Of a stretch of 64,000 nt of DNA, positions 15,819 through 24,644 are shown one piece after another. A program made the translations under genes and the position numbers. The stretch's first letter is position 1. Each line of letters opens with the position of its first letter. The notes beneath the pieces are model-generated. The model saw nothing but the letters and a program-made list of their open reading frames with translations. It was not told where the DNA came from and searched no databases. Source of the DNA: Planctomycetota bacterium (lineage in GTDB: Bacteria; Planctomycetota; Phycisphaerae; Phycisphaerales; SM1A02); the NCBI GenBank assembly GCA_022574595.1, contig JACZRS010000018.1, forward strand, positions 36,243-100,242, in the 5' to 3' direction.

Positions 15819-18518
15819 ATGAGTCTTTCATTTGTGGGCGGGCATTGTCGGCGGCTCTCGTTGGCGATGGGTATGTTGGCTGTTTGCAGTGTTAGTGGAA
15901 TCGTTAAAGCAGGTGGTCCTCCTCCTGTAGTGATCGATTCGATTGCGCCTGCGCAGTTAGTGCAAGGCTCTGTTCCTCAGCCGGACATTCAGGTCTTCGG
16001 CTCAGATTTCATAGAAGGATTGCCCAGCGCAACCAATCGGCCGACGGTTACTTTTCGACATGTTGATGGGATTGCTGAATTCAGCGCTCTTGCGTGGATA
16101 AATTTCGCCGGCACCATGGCGACGGTTACACCAGAGATGATGAACCTTATAGTAGCGCCGCTGGGCAATTATGATGTGATCGTTACGCGTCCGACTGATG
16201 GAGCATCAGATACGCTTGCAGCAGCATTTACTGTTACAGATGGTATTGATTCTGATGGGCCGCAACTGAATGTTCGTAGCGCCTGGGGTGGGCCGGTCAA
16301 TGATGTAGCGATAGTTGGGGATTTAGCATACGCAGCCATCGGCCGAAGGTTGGTGGTGATAGATCTTACTGATGAAATGAATCCGGTTGAGATTGGGTCT
16401 TTATATATACCCTCGGGTGTTGGGGGTGTAGCGGTTTTCGGTGATTACGCGTTCCTGGGTGCCAATAAGCCTTACCGCTTTACCGTAGTGGATATTTCCG
16501 ATCCGACAGATCCGAAACTGGTAGGGGCAGGGCAAGGAGACACCTTCTCACGAGATGTACATTTATACGGCAACTTGGCTTATGTGCGACCAGAAGCAGG
16601 TGGTGTTCAAGCATTCGATATCACAAGTCCTGCCAATGTTGTTTTTCTGGGCGGTGTTGCGGTGGGCAGTAGTATCAAGGCAATAACAATTGCAGGCGAT
16701 TTGCTATACGTAGGAACCGATGAGCTTGCCGTGGGAGAACCGTCTATTCACTTCGTGGCCTTTCGAGTTTTTGATCTGGCAGCGGACCCACTCAATCCAC
16801 CCATGATCGGAGAAGTGCAGTTTAACGCAAGTAATGATTTCGGTGGTGGAAGAACCCATGCCGTAGCTGTTGAGGGTGACTATGCGGTTTGGACACTCTG
16901 TAAATATGATGCAAATAGTGGTACGGAGATGCTGCTAACGCTGGATATTTCTAATCCTGCCTCTCCCCTTATCCTCGGTACTTTCGACAACGACACCTTA
17001 AACGGCGTCAGTTCTAAATTCATAGATGTCGCTCTTTCCGAGGGCTTGGCCTATGTCGCAGACGCAGCTTTTGAGCCCCAATTTTGGGCTGGAGCTGAAG
17101 GCTTGGCCATCTTCGATATCGCAACGGATCCAACCAATCCAACAATCATCAGCACATTCAAGACGCATGGCAACGTTGTTGGTGTTGAAATCGTGGGCAA
17201 TCGCGCTTTCCTTCGAGATAGCGGCGAAGGGCTGATTATTCTGGATATTTCTAACCCATTTAATCCCTTAAGGCTAGGTAATTACCATTCACCGGCTGTA
17301 ATGCGGCAGATGGTAAAGTCTGGTGATCTTCTTTATGTAGCCGATGCATGGCACGGTTTTACAGTGCTGGATGTATCAGATGCTGCTCATCCAGAGGTGG
17401 TGAGTGTTTACCTGGCTGAGCATGTCGAGGCGTTTGATGCGTGTGCGGGTACTTCATACCCCTTAGGAGTAGATGCTGCTGGGATTTACTTGCAAGATAA
17501 TAAAATATACCTAGCAGCGGGGCATTTAGGGCTTGAAGTCATCGATGTCGCTAATCCTGTCAATCCGACATTCCTGGGCGCCATTCGGATCAGCGAGCTT
17601 GCCCAGCCCGAGATTTCAAGATCAAAGTTCATCGGTGTGCGCGTGTGGAACGATGTGGCGTGTATCGGATTTGAGCGGTGGCCATCCTGCAACTCCAGCG
17701 ATGGAGTGTTTCTTAACGTAAATATAAGCGACCCGGCAATTATTTTTGAACTGGGGCGAGTCTCCCATGGCTGGCCGGCTGCTAGCACAATCGAATTTGA
17801 GTCTAATTCAGGAGCAGCATTCCTTGGTTTCGGAGGTGCTGACTTTGGCATCGATGTGACGATAGAAACCAGTGATCCAGGCAGTCCAGAAATATTGTAT
17901 CAGGGGGATGTACCATCAGTAGCAGATGTAGCCCTTGACGGGAACATACTGTATTTAGCCACCCCAGGCGACTTCGACGAATCGCCGGGATTGTACGTTC
18001 AGGATGTGACGGATCCAGCCAACCCTGTGTTACTGGAACATATCAACGAAAAAACTCAATTGCCCGGGGGCGTGGAGCTAGCTCAGGCTTATAGTGTGGC
18101 GATTGAAGGGGATAGCTTATACGTAATAGGACGAGGCTGCTCGCCCGTCGGGGGTTGCGGTCAGGCTTTGTACATGTTCGATATCAGCGATCTGGCTTCA
18201 CCTCTGTTTCTTGATTTCAAGCCGTACCTTGGGGGGACAAGAAGCAGAATTGCAGCTAACGGTCAGTACGTGTATACAACAAACGAGTTCGCGGGGCCCA
18301 ATGATCCATCGATCGGCTTGGTGATATCAGAGGTGATCCTACCGAATACTGCTGACCTGGATGGTGACGGTGTGGTTGGTACTAGCGATTTACTAATCTT
18401 GTTTGCTAATTGGGGGCCGTGTCCGCCACCGGAAAAAGGTGATTGTCCTGCTGATCTGGACGGTGATGGCATCGTCGGAACAAGTGATCTACTAGAACTT
18501 TTCGCAAATTGGGGATGA
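15819..18518 (+). CDS. Large secreted LVIVD-repeat protein with dockerin-like C-terminus
   Basis: 899 residues. Signal peptide about 1-32 (LSLAMGMLAVCSVSGIVKA), an IPT/TIG-like domain (IDSIAPAQLVQGS.., about 35-140), then many LVIVD repeats (YVADAWHGFTVLDVSDAAHP, IFDIATDPTNPTIISTF) that form a beta-propeller. The C-terminus has two dockerin-like calcium-binding repeats, DLDGDGVVGTSDLLILFANW and DLDGDGIVGTSDLLELFANW. It is probably exported, with the C-terminal module used for attachment or sorting. The ATG at 15819 is preferred because of AAGGAG at 15806 and the signal peptide. It lies in the island, whereas the module is shared with the chromosomal gene at 61502. Confidence 0.85.
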   Translation: MSLSFVGGHCRRLSLAMGMLAVCSVSGIVKAGGPPPVVIDSIAPAQLVQGSVPQPDIQVFGSDFIEGLPSATNRPTVTFRHVDGIAEFSALAWINFAGTMATVTPEMMNLIVAPLGNYDVIVTRPTDGASDTLAAAFTVTDGIDSDGPQLNVRSAWGGPVNDVAIVGDLAYAAIGRRLVVIDLTDEMNPVEIGSLYIPSGVGGVAVFGDYAFLGANKPYRFTVVDISDPTDPKLVGAGQGDTFSRDVHLYGNLAYVRPEAGGVQAFDITSPANVVFLGGVAVGSSIKAITIAGDLLYVGTDELAVGEPSIHFVAFRVFDLAADPLNPPMIGEVQFNASNDFGGGRTHAVAVEGDYAVWTLCKYDANSGTEMLLTLDISNPASPLILGTFDNDTLNGVSSKFIDVALSEGLAYVADAAFEPQFWAGAEGLAIFDIATDPTNPTIISTFKTHGNVVGVEIVGNRAFLRDSGEGLIILDISNPFNPLRLGNYHSPAVMRQMVKSGDLLYVADAWHGFTVLDVSDAAHPEVVSVYLAEHVEAFDACAGTSYPLGVDAAGIYLQDNKIYLAAGHLGLEVIDVANPVNPTFLGAIRISELAQPEISRSKFIGVRVWNDVACIGFERWPSCNSSDGVFLNVNISDPAIIFELGRVSHGWPAASTIEFESNSGAAFLGFGGADFGIDVTIETSDPGSPEILYQGDVPSVADVALDGNILYLATPGDFDESPGLYVQDVTDPANPVLLEHINEKTQLPGGVELAQAYSVAIEGDSLYVIGRGCSPVGGCGQALYMFDISDLASPLFLDFKPYLGGTRSRIAANGQYVYTTNEFAGPNDPSIGLVISEVILPNTADLDGDGVVGTSDLLILFANWGPCPPPEKGDCPADLDGDGIVGTSDLLELFANWG

Positions 18519-18608
18519 GGGGGATGAAGATTCACCACGGAGACACAGAGTTCAGCTCATAAATAAATGTAAAGCCGCGACCGTTGGTCGCGGGGGAGAA
18601 ATAATGTA

Positions 18609-19502
18609 ATGAAGAAATCACAACCACAGAGCATACAGTTTGAGCGCGTATCAAACCATACAAAGTTTATCTTCTTCACTGTCGCCGCTGTAACTTCTGC
18701 CACAGTAACTGGAATCGTCAAAGGTGATGTTCTATATGATACGACTTCAATGATCGACAAAGGAACATGGGATACAGGTGCGCAGACATTCATAGGTAAC
18801 AGTGCATTTTCCGGCCATTTAAACGATGTGCAAGCAACCGATGACTTTGAGCTGGATAGTTCCTACGAGATTGAGAATGTCACTGGAGACTTTGGCACAA
18901 TCTTTGGAACTCCTCCAGCCCATGGTGTCCTGGTAGAGCTATTTGAGGACAGCAACGGTACACCGAACGAGTCGCCTGCGATTGCAATCTTGTCATCAGA
19001 TATAACAGTAATACCGTTAGATGATGTCGTGGGATTTCCCAGTTTTCGGCTAATCGTCAACTTACCCAAGGGTGCGGTTAGTTTAGATGCCGGCACTTGG
19101 TGGATTTCGATAACTCCCGTCGATGAGACTGAGAACGGCGATTTTTTTGGTCAATTTGGTAGCACCTCAGGGGACTTTGGAAACAATACTTATTCTCGCA
19201 ATGGCGGAGAAGACCACGGTAACGGTTATCCTGGACCTTATAGCGTTAACGATTGGACTCTCCCGCCAGGAGTTCCTCATGATCCTATGGATCTTGCGAT
19301 GAAGATCGAAGGCACATTGGTTGGCGAAGCATGCCCTGCTGATCTGGATGGGGATGGTTTCGTGGGTACGAGCGACCTTCTTGAGTTATTCGCTGCGTGG
19401 GGACCCAACCCAGAGAGCCCCGCCGACCTGGATGGAGACGGATCTGTCAGTACGAGTGACCTACTAGAACTCTTCGCAAATTGGGGCGCATGCCCTGGAT
19501 GA
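18609..19502 (+). CDS. Secreted protein with dockerin-like C-terminal repeats
   Basis: 297 residues. Export signal about 1-40 with a hydrophobic core (FIFFTVAAVTSATVTGIVKG). The middle (about 45-235) is a beta-rich domain typical of exported planctomycete proteins (DDFELDSSYEIENVTGDFG, AGTWWISITPV) and unnamed by me. Two dockerin-like repeats follow (DLDGDGFVGTSDLLELFAAW, DLDGDGSVSTSDLLELFANW). An in-frame TGA ends the frame, but a third, worn repeat continues after it in the same frame (see 19503). It lies 90 bp after the LVIVD gene in the same direction. Confidence 0.85.
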   Translation: MKKSQPQSIQFERVSNHTKFIFFTVAAVTSATVTGIVKGDVLYDTTSMIDKGTWDTGAQTFIGNSAFSGHLNDVQATDDFELDSSYEIENVTGDFGTIFGTPPAHGVLVELFEDSNGTPNESPAIAILSSDITVIPLDDVVGFPSFRLIVNLPKGAVSLDAGTWWISITPVDETENGDFFGQFGSTSGDFGNNTYSRNGGEDHGNGYPGPYSVNDWTLPPGVPHDPMDLAMKIEGTLVGEACPADLDGDGFVGTSDLLELFAAWGPNPESPADLDGDGSVSTSDLLELFANWGACPG

Positions 19503-19583
19503 AAACTTTTGTGCGGCTGTCTAGCTGATTTGGACGGAGTTGATAGGATCGACCTCCTTATCCTTCTAAGTCATTGGGGGTGA
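19503..19583 (+). pseudogene. In-frame remnant of a third dockerin-like repeat after the stop
   Basis: After the TGA at 19500 the same frame reads LADLDGVDRIDLLILLSHWG and then TGA at 19581. This keeps the DLDG..DLL.L..HWG skeleton but has lost a calcium-loop segment. Either the gene was shortened by a nonsense change or the remnant is the original C-terminus read by rare UGA readthrough. Confidence 0.6.
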
Positions 19584-19612
19584 ATCGCGAACTAAACAAC
19601 TTCATAAACAGA

Positions 19613-19642
19613 AGAGCCCAAGGAGAGTTTTCCCTGGGCTCT
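19613..19642. terminator. Bidirectional terminator between convergent genes
   Basis: Stem AGAGCCCAAGG/CCCTGGGCTCT with one mismatch, between the convergent genes ending at 19502 and 19693. The plus side continues with ATTTAGTTT; the minus side has a weaker T tract. Confidence 0.65.
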
Positions 19643-19692
19643 ATTTAGTTTACTCGATGCTGGAATCGCCAGCATAGGTTCCGTTCCAATGG

Positions 19693-20661
19693 TTATGGGC
19701 AGCTTCCGAGTGTTTGATCGCTGTTATAGCTCACTGGAGACCCGCTATCGCATAGAGTTCGAAATGCGAACGTGGAACTATTCTCAATGTCAATGAAACC
19801 TTTAGGAGAACTAGCGGCGCTATCCACCAGTTTACCAACAGTAGTGATGTTAGCGTTGAACAGCATCTTGGCACAGTTATCGAGTACGAAAGTACCCACA
19901 AGACTCGTAGCTGCCTCATTGAATTCCAGTATGGCACTGGAAGTGATGGCCTCCCAGCTTGGGCTGCACGCTGAGGTGTCGTCTAGTGTCAATCCACTTG
20001 CAAATTTCAGTGTGCCAGCGGCATTTGCCCGCACGACACCAGTTGAGCCGTTAAGGAATGTGGCATCACCAGATTCTTCTCGCACAGTCATCATGCCTTC
20101 TACAAAGATATTGTTGGTGAGAGTAACGCCTGCGATATCGATTTTCGCATCATTGTGCTGACCTAAGACCATGCCCTTATCGTCACCATTGAGCCCAAAG
20201 GTCGTCGCAGCACTGACCTTAAGTATTGAAGTGCTGCTAGAGAGCTTAAGTGTACCGCCGATTGGATGAGTGCCGCCGCCACCGCTTACAATCACTACAC
20301 CGCTGGCTCCAATGTCTAATGTCCCACCTGCGTCGATGTCAACGCCAGCTGAGCCGCTAACCGTCAGTGTCTGAGTCGTTACTGTTAGCAAGCCGCCATT
20401 CTGGATATTGAGAACAGATACTGCTTCAGCTTGTTGATAGATGACCGGATCCTGTTTTAAAAATGCTGGGGACACAATGATCGCTGTATCACCTGACTGG
20501 GGGTAACTACTGTTTAGATTCCAGTTGGATGGTTCTTGCCAGTCGCTACCATCCGCAGTTGAGTCGCCGACCCATGTGAAGGTCGTAGCACTTGCAGGCG
20601 TTGCCATAACGATGCCGAGGGCTGCTACTAGTAAACTGCTAAAAAATGTGGTACGTTTCAT
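19693..20661 (-). CDS. Secreted beta-strand-repeat protein 2
   Basis: 322 residues from the ATG at 20661, preceded by AGGAAAG. Signal peptide MKRTTFFSSLLVAALGIVMATPASA, nearly identical at its start to the paralogue at 12308. Then FTWVG..DWQEPSNWN and repeated strand motifs (LLTVTTQTLTVSGSAGVDID, GGTLKLSSSTSILKVSA). GQHNDAKIDIAGVTLTNNIFVEGMMTV matches the equivalent part of both paralogues, so the family core is this segment. A beta-helix fold is likely. The upstream region is homologous to that of gene 1 but interrupted by a GC-rich block; the palindrome at 21278 is about 620 bp upstream. Confidence 0.85.
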   Translation of the reverse strand: MKRTTFFSSLLVAALGIVMATPASATTFTWVGDSTADGSDWQEPSNWNLNSSYPQSGDTAIIVSPAFLKQDPVIYQQAEAVSVLNIQNGGLLTVTTQTLTVSGSAGVDIDAGGTLDIGASGVVIVSGGGGTHPIGGTLKLSSSTSILKVSAATTFGLNGDDKGMVLGQHNDAKIDIAGVTLTNNIFVEGMMTVREESGDATFLNGSTGVVRANAAGTLKFASGLTLDDTSACSPSWEAITSSAILEFNEAATSLVGTFVLDNCAKMLFNANITTVGKLVDSAASSPKGFIDIENSSTFAFRTLCDSGSPVSYNSDQTLGSCP

Positions 20662-21277
20662 GATATACTTTCCTGATTCTTGTGGTGTGGTTCTGAATTG
20701 TGAAAACAAGACAGAAACCGCACCTGATTACTCGCCCTCGCAGCCGCATGATTAGACGTCACGGCTGCGATGGGCCTTTTCAGACAAATTCAGACGATGA
20801 ACATCATCGCCCGACCCCCCGGAATCCCCCTGTTTCCCCTCCGGAAATCCCCCTGTTTTCCCCCGGAACTTGGCCCCGGACAATGAACCCCTCCAAATGT
20901 AAACCCCCCGTGACTGAATCCCATTGCTCCCCACTCCCTAGGAAGCTCGTGCTAGAGAACTTCCAAGGGCCGAGTCTGGTTTTCCGCTGAGTGAGCCCTT
21001 GTACCCAGGTGGTGCAGGAGGCGCGGGGCCGCTCGCGATTCGCATCGTGAAAAGACTCGGTATGCGAAGGTAGGTGTGGGGAGCCCGTCCGGCAGGACGG
21101 GATTTCTTCCTCCCAACTGGCGTGTTCGATGCCGATTAGTCTCCTTTCTTTCAATTCTCCACTGAATTGACCTTCTTATTAGCTCATTATGTCGGGTTAC
21201 CTCTGCATGTTCATGGAAGAGGTACGGTAAGTAAGTCACTTATATACAGTGTCAAGAACAGATCAAGACAAAACATG
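20662..21277. other. Upstream region with inserted GC-rich block
   Basis: 20735-20820 matches the promoter region of beta-strand-repeat gene 1. From about 20820 to 21180 the DNA is unlike that copy: short G/C tandem units of about 22 bp (20818-20880, GGAAATCCCCCTGTTTTCC and variants) and a hairpin CCCGTCC-ggca-GGACGGG near 21083. Open frames here have no family resemblance. It looks like an insertion separating the palindrome from the gene. Confidence 0.5.
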
Positions 21278-21308
21278 TCATCTGTCATATGTCACATATG
21301 ACAGATGA
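21278..21308. promoter_or_regulatory. 31-bp palindrome, copy 4 (perfect)
   Basis: Perfect 15+1+15 inverted repeat. It overlaps the last codons and stop of the gene at 21285-22181, and lies upstream of beta-strand-repeat gene 2. Confidence 0.7.
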
Positions 21309-22181
21309 AGTTGTTGTCTTCTGCGCTAGGCGCATTGTCTGTTTGTATGAACACTTTAGTGCAGTATTTAGTGCACAGTTTACTTCAGTTTTTAGTGCAG
21401 TATTTACGGCAGTTTTTACGGCAGTATTTGCGGTAGTTTTTACGGTAGTTTTTCTGTAGTTTTTCTGTAGTTTTTTCTTCAGTTTTTCTGCACTGATATT
21501 TTCAGATACTTTGCTATCAGCAGCGCTAGCAGTCTCGCCGCCTGCGGTCGTGGAACCACAAATAGTGGATTTGATAGTCATCATGCCGCAGATAGTGATG
21601 TTGTTAGTCAGGGTTTTGCCATTACAGATAGCTATGCACGCGTCGTTGTTTAGGCCTTGAATTTTGCCAAACGTAGATTGTGGGTCGTGACCTGGAGGCG
21701 TGAAGGGATCGAGCGTCGCATCGCCGCTGATGAGCAAAGTCGCGCCGGAGCCCGTAAGCTTGATGTAGCCGCCGATCTCATGATTCGCGTTATCGCGAGT
21801 TAGTTCGACTGTAGCGTTAGAATTGATGAGCAAAGTGCCGTTTGGTTCGATTGTGAGTTTGCACTTGATGGTTAGGCAGGTTGATACTCTAAGAGTGGCG
21901 CCAGCCCTGATCGTTAGGTTGCAGCCTGAGAGACAGGCGCCAGCAATTGGTGTCGGTACAATCTCACACTGCCCGGGCCCAATGATGGTTGCGCTATCCG
22001 AAATATGGTTGGGGAATGTTCGATCACTTTTACCACTAGTCTTTTTCCAATTTTCGGCATCTGTCCATTCGCCGCGTCCATCTGCTATCCACTCAAAATC
22101 ATCGGCCAGGGTGGTGGATTGACCTAGAAGCGTTACAGCTGAGAAAGCAAGAATTGTTATCAGATTTGTTTTGGGTCGCAT
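21285..22181 (-). CDS. Secreted beta-strand-repeat protein 3 with degenerate C-terminus
   Basis: 298 residues. Signal peptide MRPKTNLITILAFSAVTLLG, then FEWIADGRGEWTDAENWKK and a beta-strand body (GATLRVSTCLTIKCKLTIEP) sharing GLNNDACIAICNGKTLTNNI and MMTIKS with its paralogues. After about residue 235 it changes to a low-complexity Lys/Thr/Ala tail encoded by short DNA repeats (21340-21500). The last codons and stop lie in the palindrome at 21278. It looks truncated and extended by repeat expansion, so function is doubtful. A palindrome copy lies 91 bp upstream. Confidence 0.7.
   Translation of the reverse strand: MRPKTNLITILAFSAVTLLGQSTTLADDFEWIADGRGEWTDAENWKKTSGKSDRTFPNHISDSATIIGPGQCEIVPTPIAGACLSGCNLTIRAGATLRVSTCLTIKCKLTIEPNGTLLINSNATVELTRDNANHEIGGYIKLTGSGATLLISGDATLDPFTPPGHDPQSTFGKIQGLNNDACIAICNGKTLTNNITICGMMTIKSTICGSTTAGGETASAADSKVSENISAEKLKKKLQKNYRKTTVKTTANTAVKTAVNTALKTEVNCALNTALKCSYKQTMRLAQKTTTSSVICDI
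21340..21500. repeat. Low-complexity short-repeat tract
   Basis: Imperfect units of about 12 bp on the theme GGCAGTTTTTAC, GGTAGTTTTT and CTGTAGTTTTT. They encode the Lys/Thr-rich tail of the gene on the minus strand. Slippage expansion is the likely origin. Confidence 0.75.
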
Positions 22182-22271
22182 CGGTTATCTCCTGTAGTTT
22201 GTTGTTGATACAAAGGCATTCACACAGGAGCGGGTATACCGTGGAAAGGCGCAGCTTCAAGGATAAAATAG

Positions 22272-22302
22272 TCATCTGTCATATGTGACATATGACAGAT
22301 AA
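22272..22302. promoter_or_regulatory. 31-bp palindrome, copy 5
   Basis: Same inverted repeat; only the right-arm end differs (GACAGATAA). It lies 91 bp before the minus-strand gene starting at 22181 and 108 bp beyond the stop of the ArsR gene. Confidence 0.7.
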
Positions 22303-22409
22303 CGATTGAAGTTACTTCTTGAGCAAGTTCGGCGAGCGAGGTAAATACTTGTATTAGTGGTTCAAGATCGAAATCTTGTGTGCATCTGTCTTGAAGCTTG
22401 GGATTCTGC

Positions 22410-22757
22410 TCAGGGTAGGTGGGTCTCGAATGAAAGCTTTTCTCCTGACATTGTCGTAACATCAAAGCAAACTTTAGTACCATCGACTGATGCAATTACA
22501 GCGTCTGAGAGCCTGTATATTCGTTGTTTCTTTAGCGGTGTATGCTTCACGAGATCTTTATCACTTAGCAAACCTAGTGAATGACTTACGCTCGATGCAT
22601 CAAGCTCCAGTGCATCAGCAATCTCTGAGACACATTTTTCCGCTTTAGCGATCGAAGCCAGAATCTCGAGCCGAATCGGGTTTGATAAAACTGAGAGGAT
22701 ATCTGCTGTAGACGCGTGAACCAATGCTTTTTCGACACTATCTTTTTCGTCGTTCAT
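22410..22757 (-). CDS. ArsR-family winged-helix repressor
   Basis: 115 residues from the ATG at 22757, preceded by AGGA. Winged HTH: ILSVLSNPIRLEILASIAKAEKCVSEIADALELDASSVSHSLGLLSDKDLVKH, then a wing (KKQRIYRLS). The metal-binding ELCVCDL box is absent (EKCVSEI has one Cys), so the signal is not classic arsenic/zinc. ArsR proteins bind AT-rich palindromes with ATATGA-type half-sites; the island's 31-bp palindrome has TCATAT/ATATGA arms and one copy lies just past this gene. It is my best candidate for the regulator of those sites. Confidence 0.9.
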   Translation of the reverse strand: MNDEKDSVEKALVHASTADILSVLSNPIRLEILASIAKAEKCVSEIADALELDASSVSHSLGLLSDKDLVKHTPLKKQRIYRLSDAVIASVDGTKVCFDVTTMSGEKLSFETHLP

Positions 22758-23001
22758 ATACGTCCTGCCGCTGGATCGAACTGCTTTCGAAGTATATTGC
22801 CGTGGTAGGTGCGTATTGCCAATGGACAAAGTTACAGTGAGCGCAAACAACACGCCCTATGCTAGAAGCGCAGTGTTCTTTTAGTGTGTGAGGAGAAAAT
22901 TGTATTTTGTCAAAAAAACAATTTATTCTAAGCTGCTTATTCCTAATTGATTGTTCGAATGAACTGCGGCATGTGAAGATTTCAACAGTATTTTATTCAA
23001 T

Positions 23002-23052
23002 AAACTAGTCAACGAATCTGTAATGAAACTGTTCAGATTCGTTGACTAGTTT
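23002..23052. terminator. Long perfect hairpin, probable terminator
   Basis: 19-bp perfect stem (AAACTAGTCAACGAATCTG and its complement) with a 13-base loop. It lies 112 bp past the stop of the minus-strand gene at 23164 and upstream of the ArsR gene. A T-run follows on the plus side. Confidence 0.65.
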
Positions 23053-23163
23053 TTAGTGTTTATTTCCATAAGGACTAATGCAGAAGCGACATACTCAACT
23101 CCCTATACTGTGCAGCAAGCCTCACTTAATGGTAAATCTGCCTCAACAAATGAGAAGCTGCTC

Positions 23164-23835
23164 TCAAATGCCCGCTTCCGAGCGGTAGGATGAAAGAAGA
23201 TTTTTGATCGTCTTGAGCTTAGTACCAATCACATCGTCACTAGGATTCTGGCTAAGAAATTCACTCATAGCGTCCAAGGCAAGATCAACGGAATCAGCAG
23301 CATGATCAGCTAGGGTGTACGGACCAAATGAGTAATCGATGGATCCAGCATCAACGGGGCTCAAATTGGGATCTTTGACCGAATTAAAAACTTGATCTAT
23401 GTGCTCCTCTACATGATCAAGAAGTCCTACAACTAAGGCTTTGTCTGCTCCAGTAAGTGGGCCCGCTCCGCCATCAATCACTTCTTCCGCATCCTCAAGA
23501 TCTTGTATCATTCGCAGAAGAATAGCGAGGAGGTCATCCATAAGATCTGCAGTCGGGCCAATAATAGCTATTTCCGTATTGCCTTTAGCTACGTAACTAT
23601 CTGCTACGTTCTGGGCTGCGATAGTTCCGTTGGGGTTGAACCCAAATACTCCAAACAAAATAGCTAAAACTAGTACTATAGAAAGGCTTGTTTTGCGAGT
23701 TGCTAGGGTAAACCCTGAAAAACAATGTAAAATCATACCCCTAACAAACTTGGGATATAATATAGAATCTGCTGAGCTTTTTTCGTGTTCGCAATTAGTA
23801 TCTCTGATAGAATTATTGAAGTTCTTAAATATCAC
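23164..23835 (-). CDS. Exported helical protein of unknown function
   Basis: 223 residues from a GTG at 23835 with GGAGGT 6 bases upstream. A hydrophobic segment (SLSIVLVLAILFGVFGF, about 48-65) acts as late signal or anchor; a shorter start at the internal ATG (23736) is possible. The mature part is acidic and helical (DLMDDLLAILLRMIQDLEDAEEVID, DHVEEHIDQVFNSV) without motifs I know. It is divergent from the ECF sigma gene, suggesting that the sigma factor/kinase pair may control it. Confidence 0.65.
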   Translation of the reverse strand: MIFKNFNNSIRDTNCEHEKSSADSILYPKFVRGMILHCFSGFTLATRKTSLSIVLVLAILFGVFGFNPNGTIAAQNVADSYVAKGNTEIAIIGPTADLMDDLLAILLRMIQDLEDAEEVIDGGAGPLTGADKALVVGLLDHVEEHIDQVFNSVKDPNLSPVDAGSIDYSFGPYTLADHAADSVDLALDAMSEFLSQNPSDDVIGTKLKTIKNLLSSYRSEAGI

Positions 23836-23975
23836 GATATGACCTCCAGTTTTTGCAAGTGCCACCTGACAGTGCTAGCCCATCGCTAGCCCACTAGAGG
23901 AGAAAGCGCGACTCAGAACGCTCGTGTGAGCACCATCTCAAACTTTTTGCTCTAAGTGACGAAGGAGATGAGTTG

Positions 23976-24644
23976 ATGGGAATTGATCAATCAGAAAGAC
24001 AGATCAGTCAGCTGGGCCGTAAGAAGCATCTACCCAAAAGCCCAACACAACACACAATAAATGGCGGTCAGAATGACAGTATCGAGGCACTTCTAGCTCG
24101 AATGCAGGAAGATGATAGAGATGCAGCCGCGATCTTCGTCATGCGCTATGGCTCTAAGATCAGGAGACGAATTCGCGGCAAGCTAAGCCCGGCTATGCGG
24201 CGCGTCTTTGACTCGCTTGATATCCTTTCAACCGTGGGAAGAAGATTGGATTCATACGTTCGAGCAGGGAAACTCAAAGTGACGAACGAGGCACAACTCT
24301 GGGCTCTCGTATTGCGTATGGCTAACAATGCAGTGATTGATAAATCACGTATATTTAGGCGTTTACAGAAAGTTGAGGCAGAAGACAGCGATTTTTCTCA
24401 GATGTTGCTGAAACGGTTGCGCAATGCTGATCAACGCGGAAGTGATGGGGTGGGTATAGAAATAGCGGATGCGATAAGTTTATTGAAGGACGACACAAAC
24501 AAGCAAATCCTCACTTTCTGGATCTCTGGGTCGAGTCTCAATGAAATCGCCGAATACGTCGGTATGGCACCTACCGCAGTACGAAAACGTTGGCAGACGA
24601 TCAGGTCTAGACTTTCACAAAGTCTGCGACCAGAGAACAGTTAA
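23976..24644 (+). CDS. ECF-type RNA polymerase sigma factor
   Basis: 222 residues from the ATG at 23976; AAGGAG lies 8 bases before. Sigma region 2 (about 40-110: DDRDAAAIFVMRYGSKIRRRIRGKL, FDSLDILSTVGRRLDSYV) and region 4 (about 170-215: ILTFWISGSSLNEIAEYVGMAPTAVRKRWQTI) are visible. No anti-sigma gene is adjacent. Instead the stop overlaps by one base the start of a membrane Ser/Thr kinase, an arrangement frequent in planctomycetes where the kinase may control the sigma factor. Confidence 0.9.
   Translation: MGIDQSERQISQLGRKKHLPKSPTQHTINGGQNDSIEALLARMQEDDRDAAAIFVMRYGSKIRRRIRGKLSPAMRRVFDSLDILSTVGRRLDSYVRAGKLKVTNEAQLWALVLRMANNAVIDKSRIFRRLQKVEAEDSDFSQMLLKRLRNADQRGSDGVGIEIADAISLLKDDTNKQILTFWISGSSLNEIAEYVGMAPTAVRKRWQTIRSRLSQSLRPENS

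Noticed and set aside
20700..21239. Several overlapping frames in the GC-rich block
   Set aside because: They result from GC-rich repetitive DNA with few stops; none has a start signal or conserved motif.
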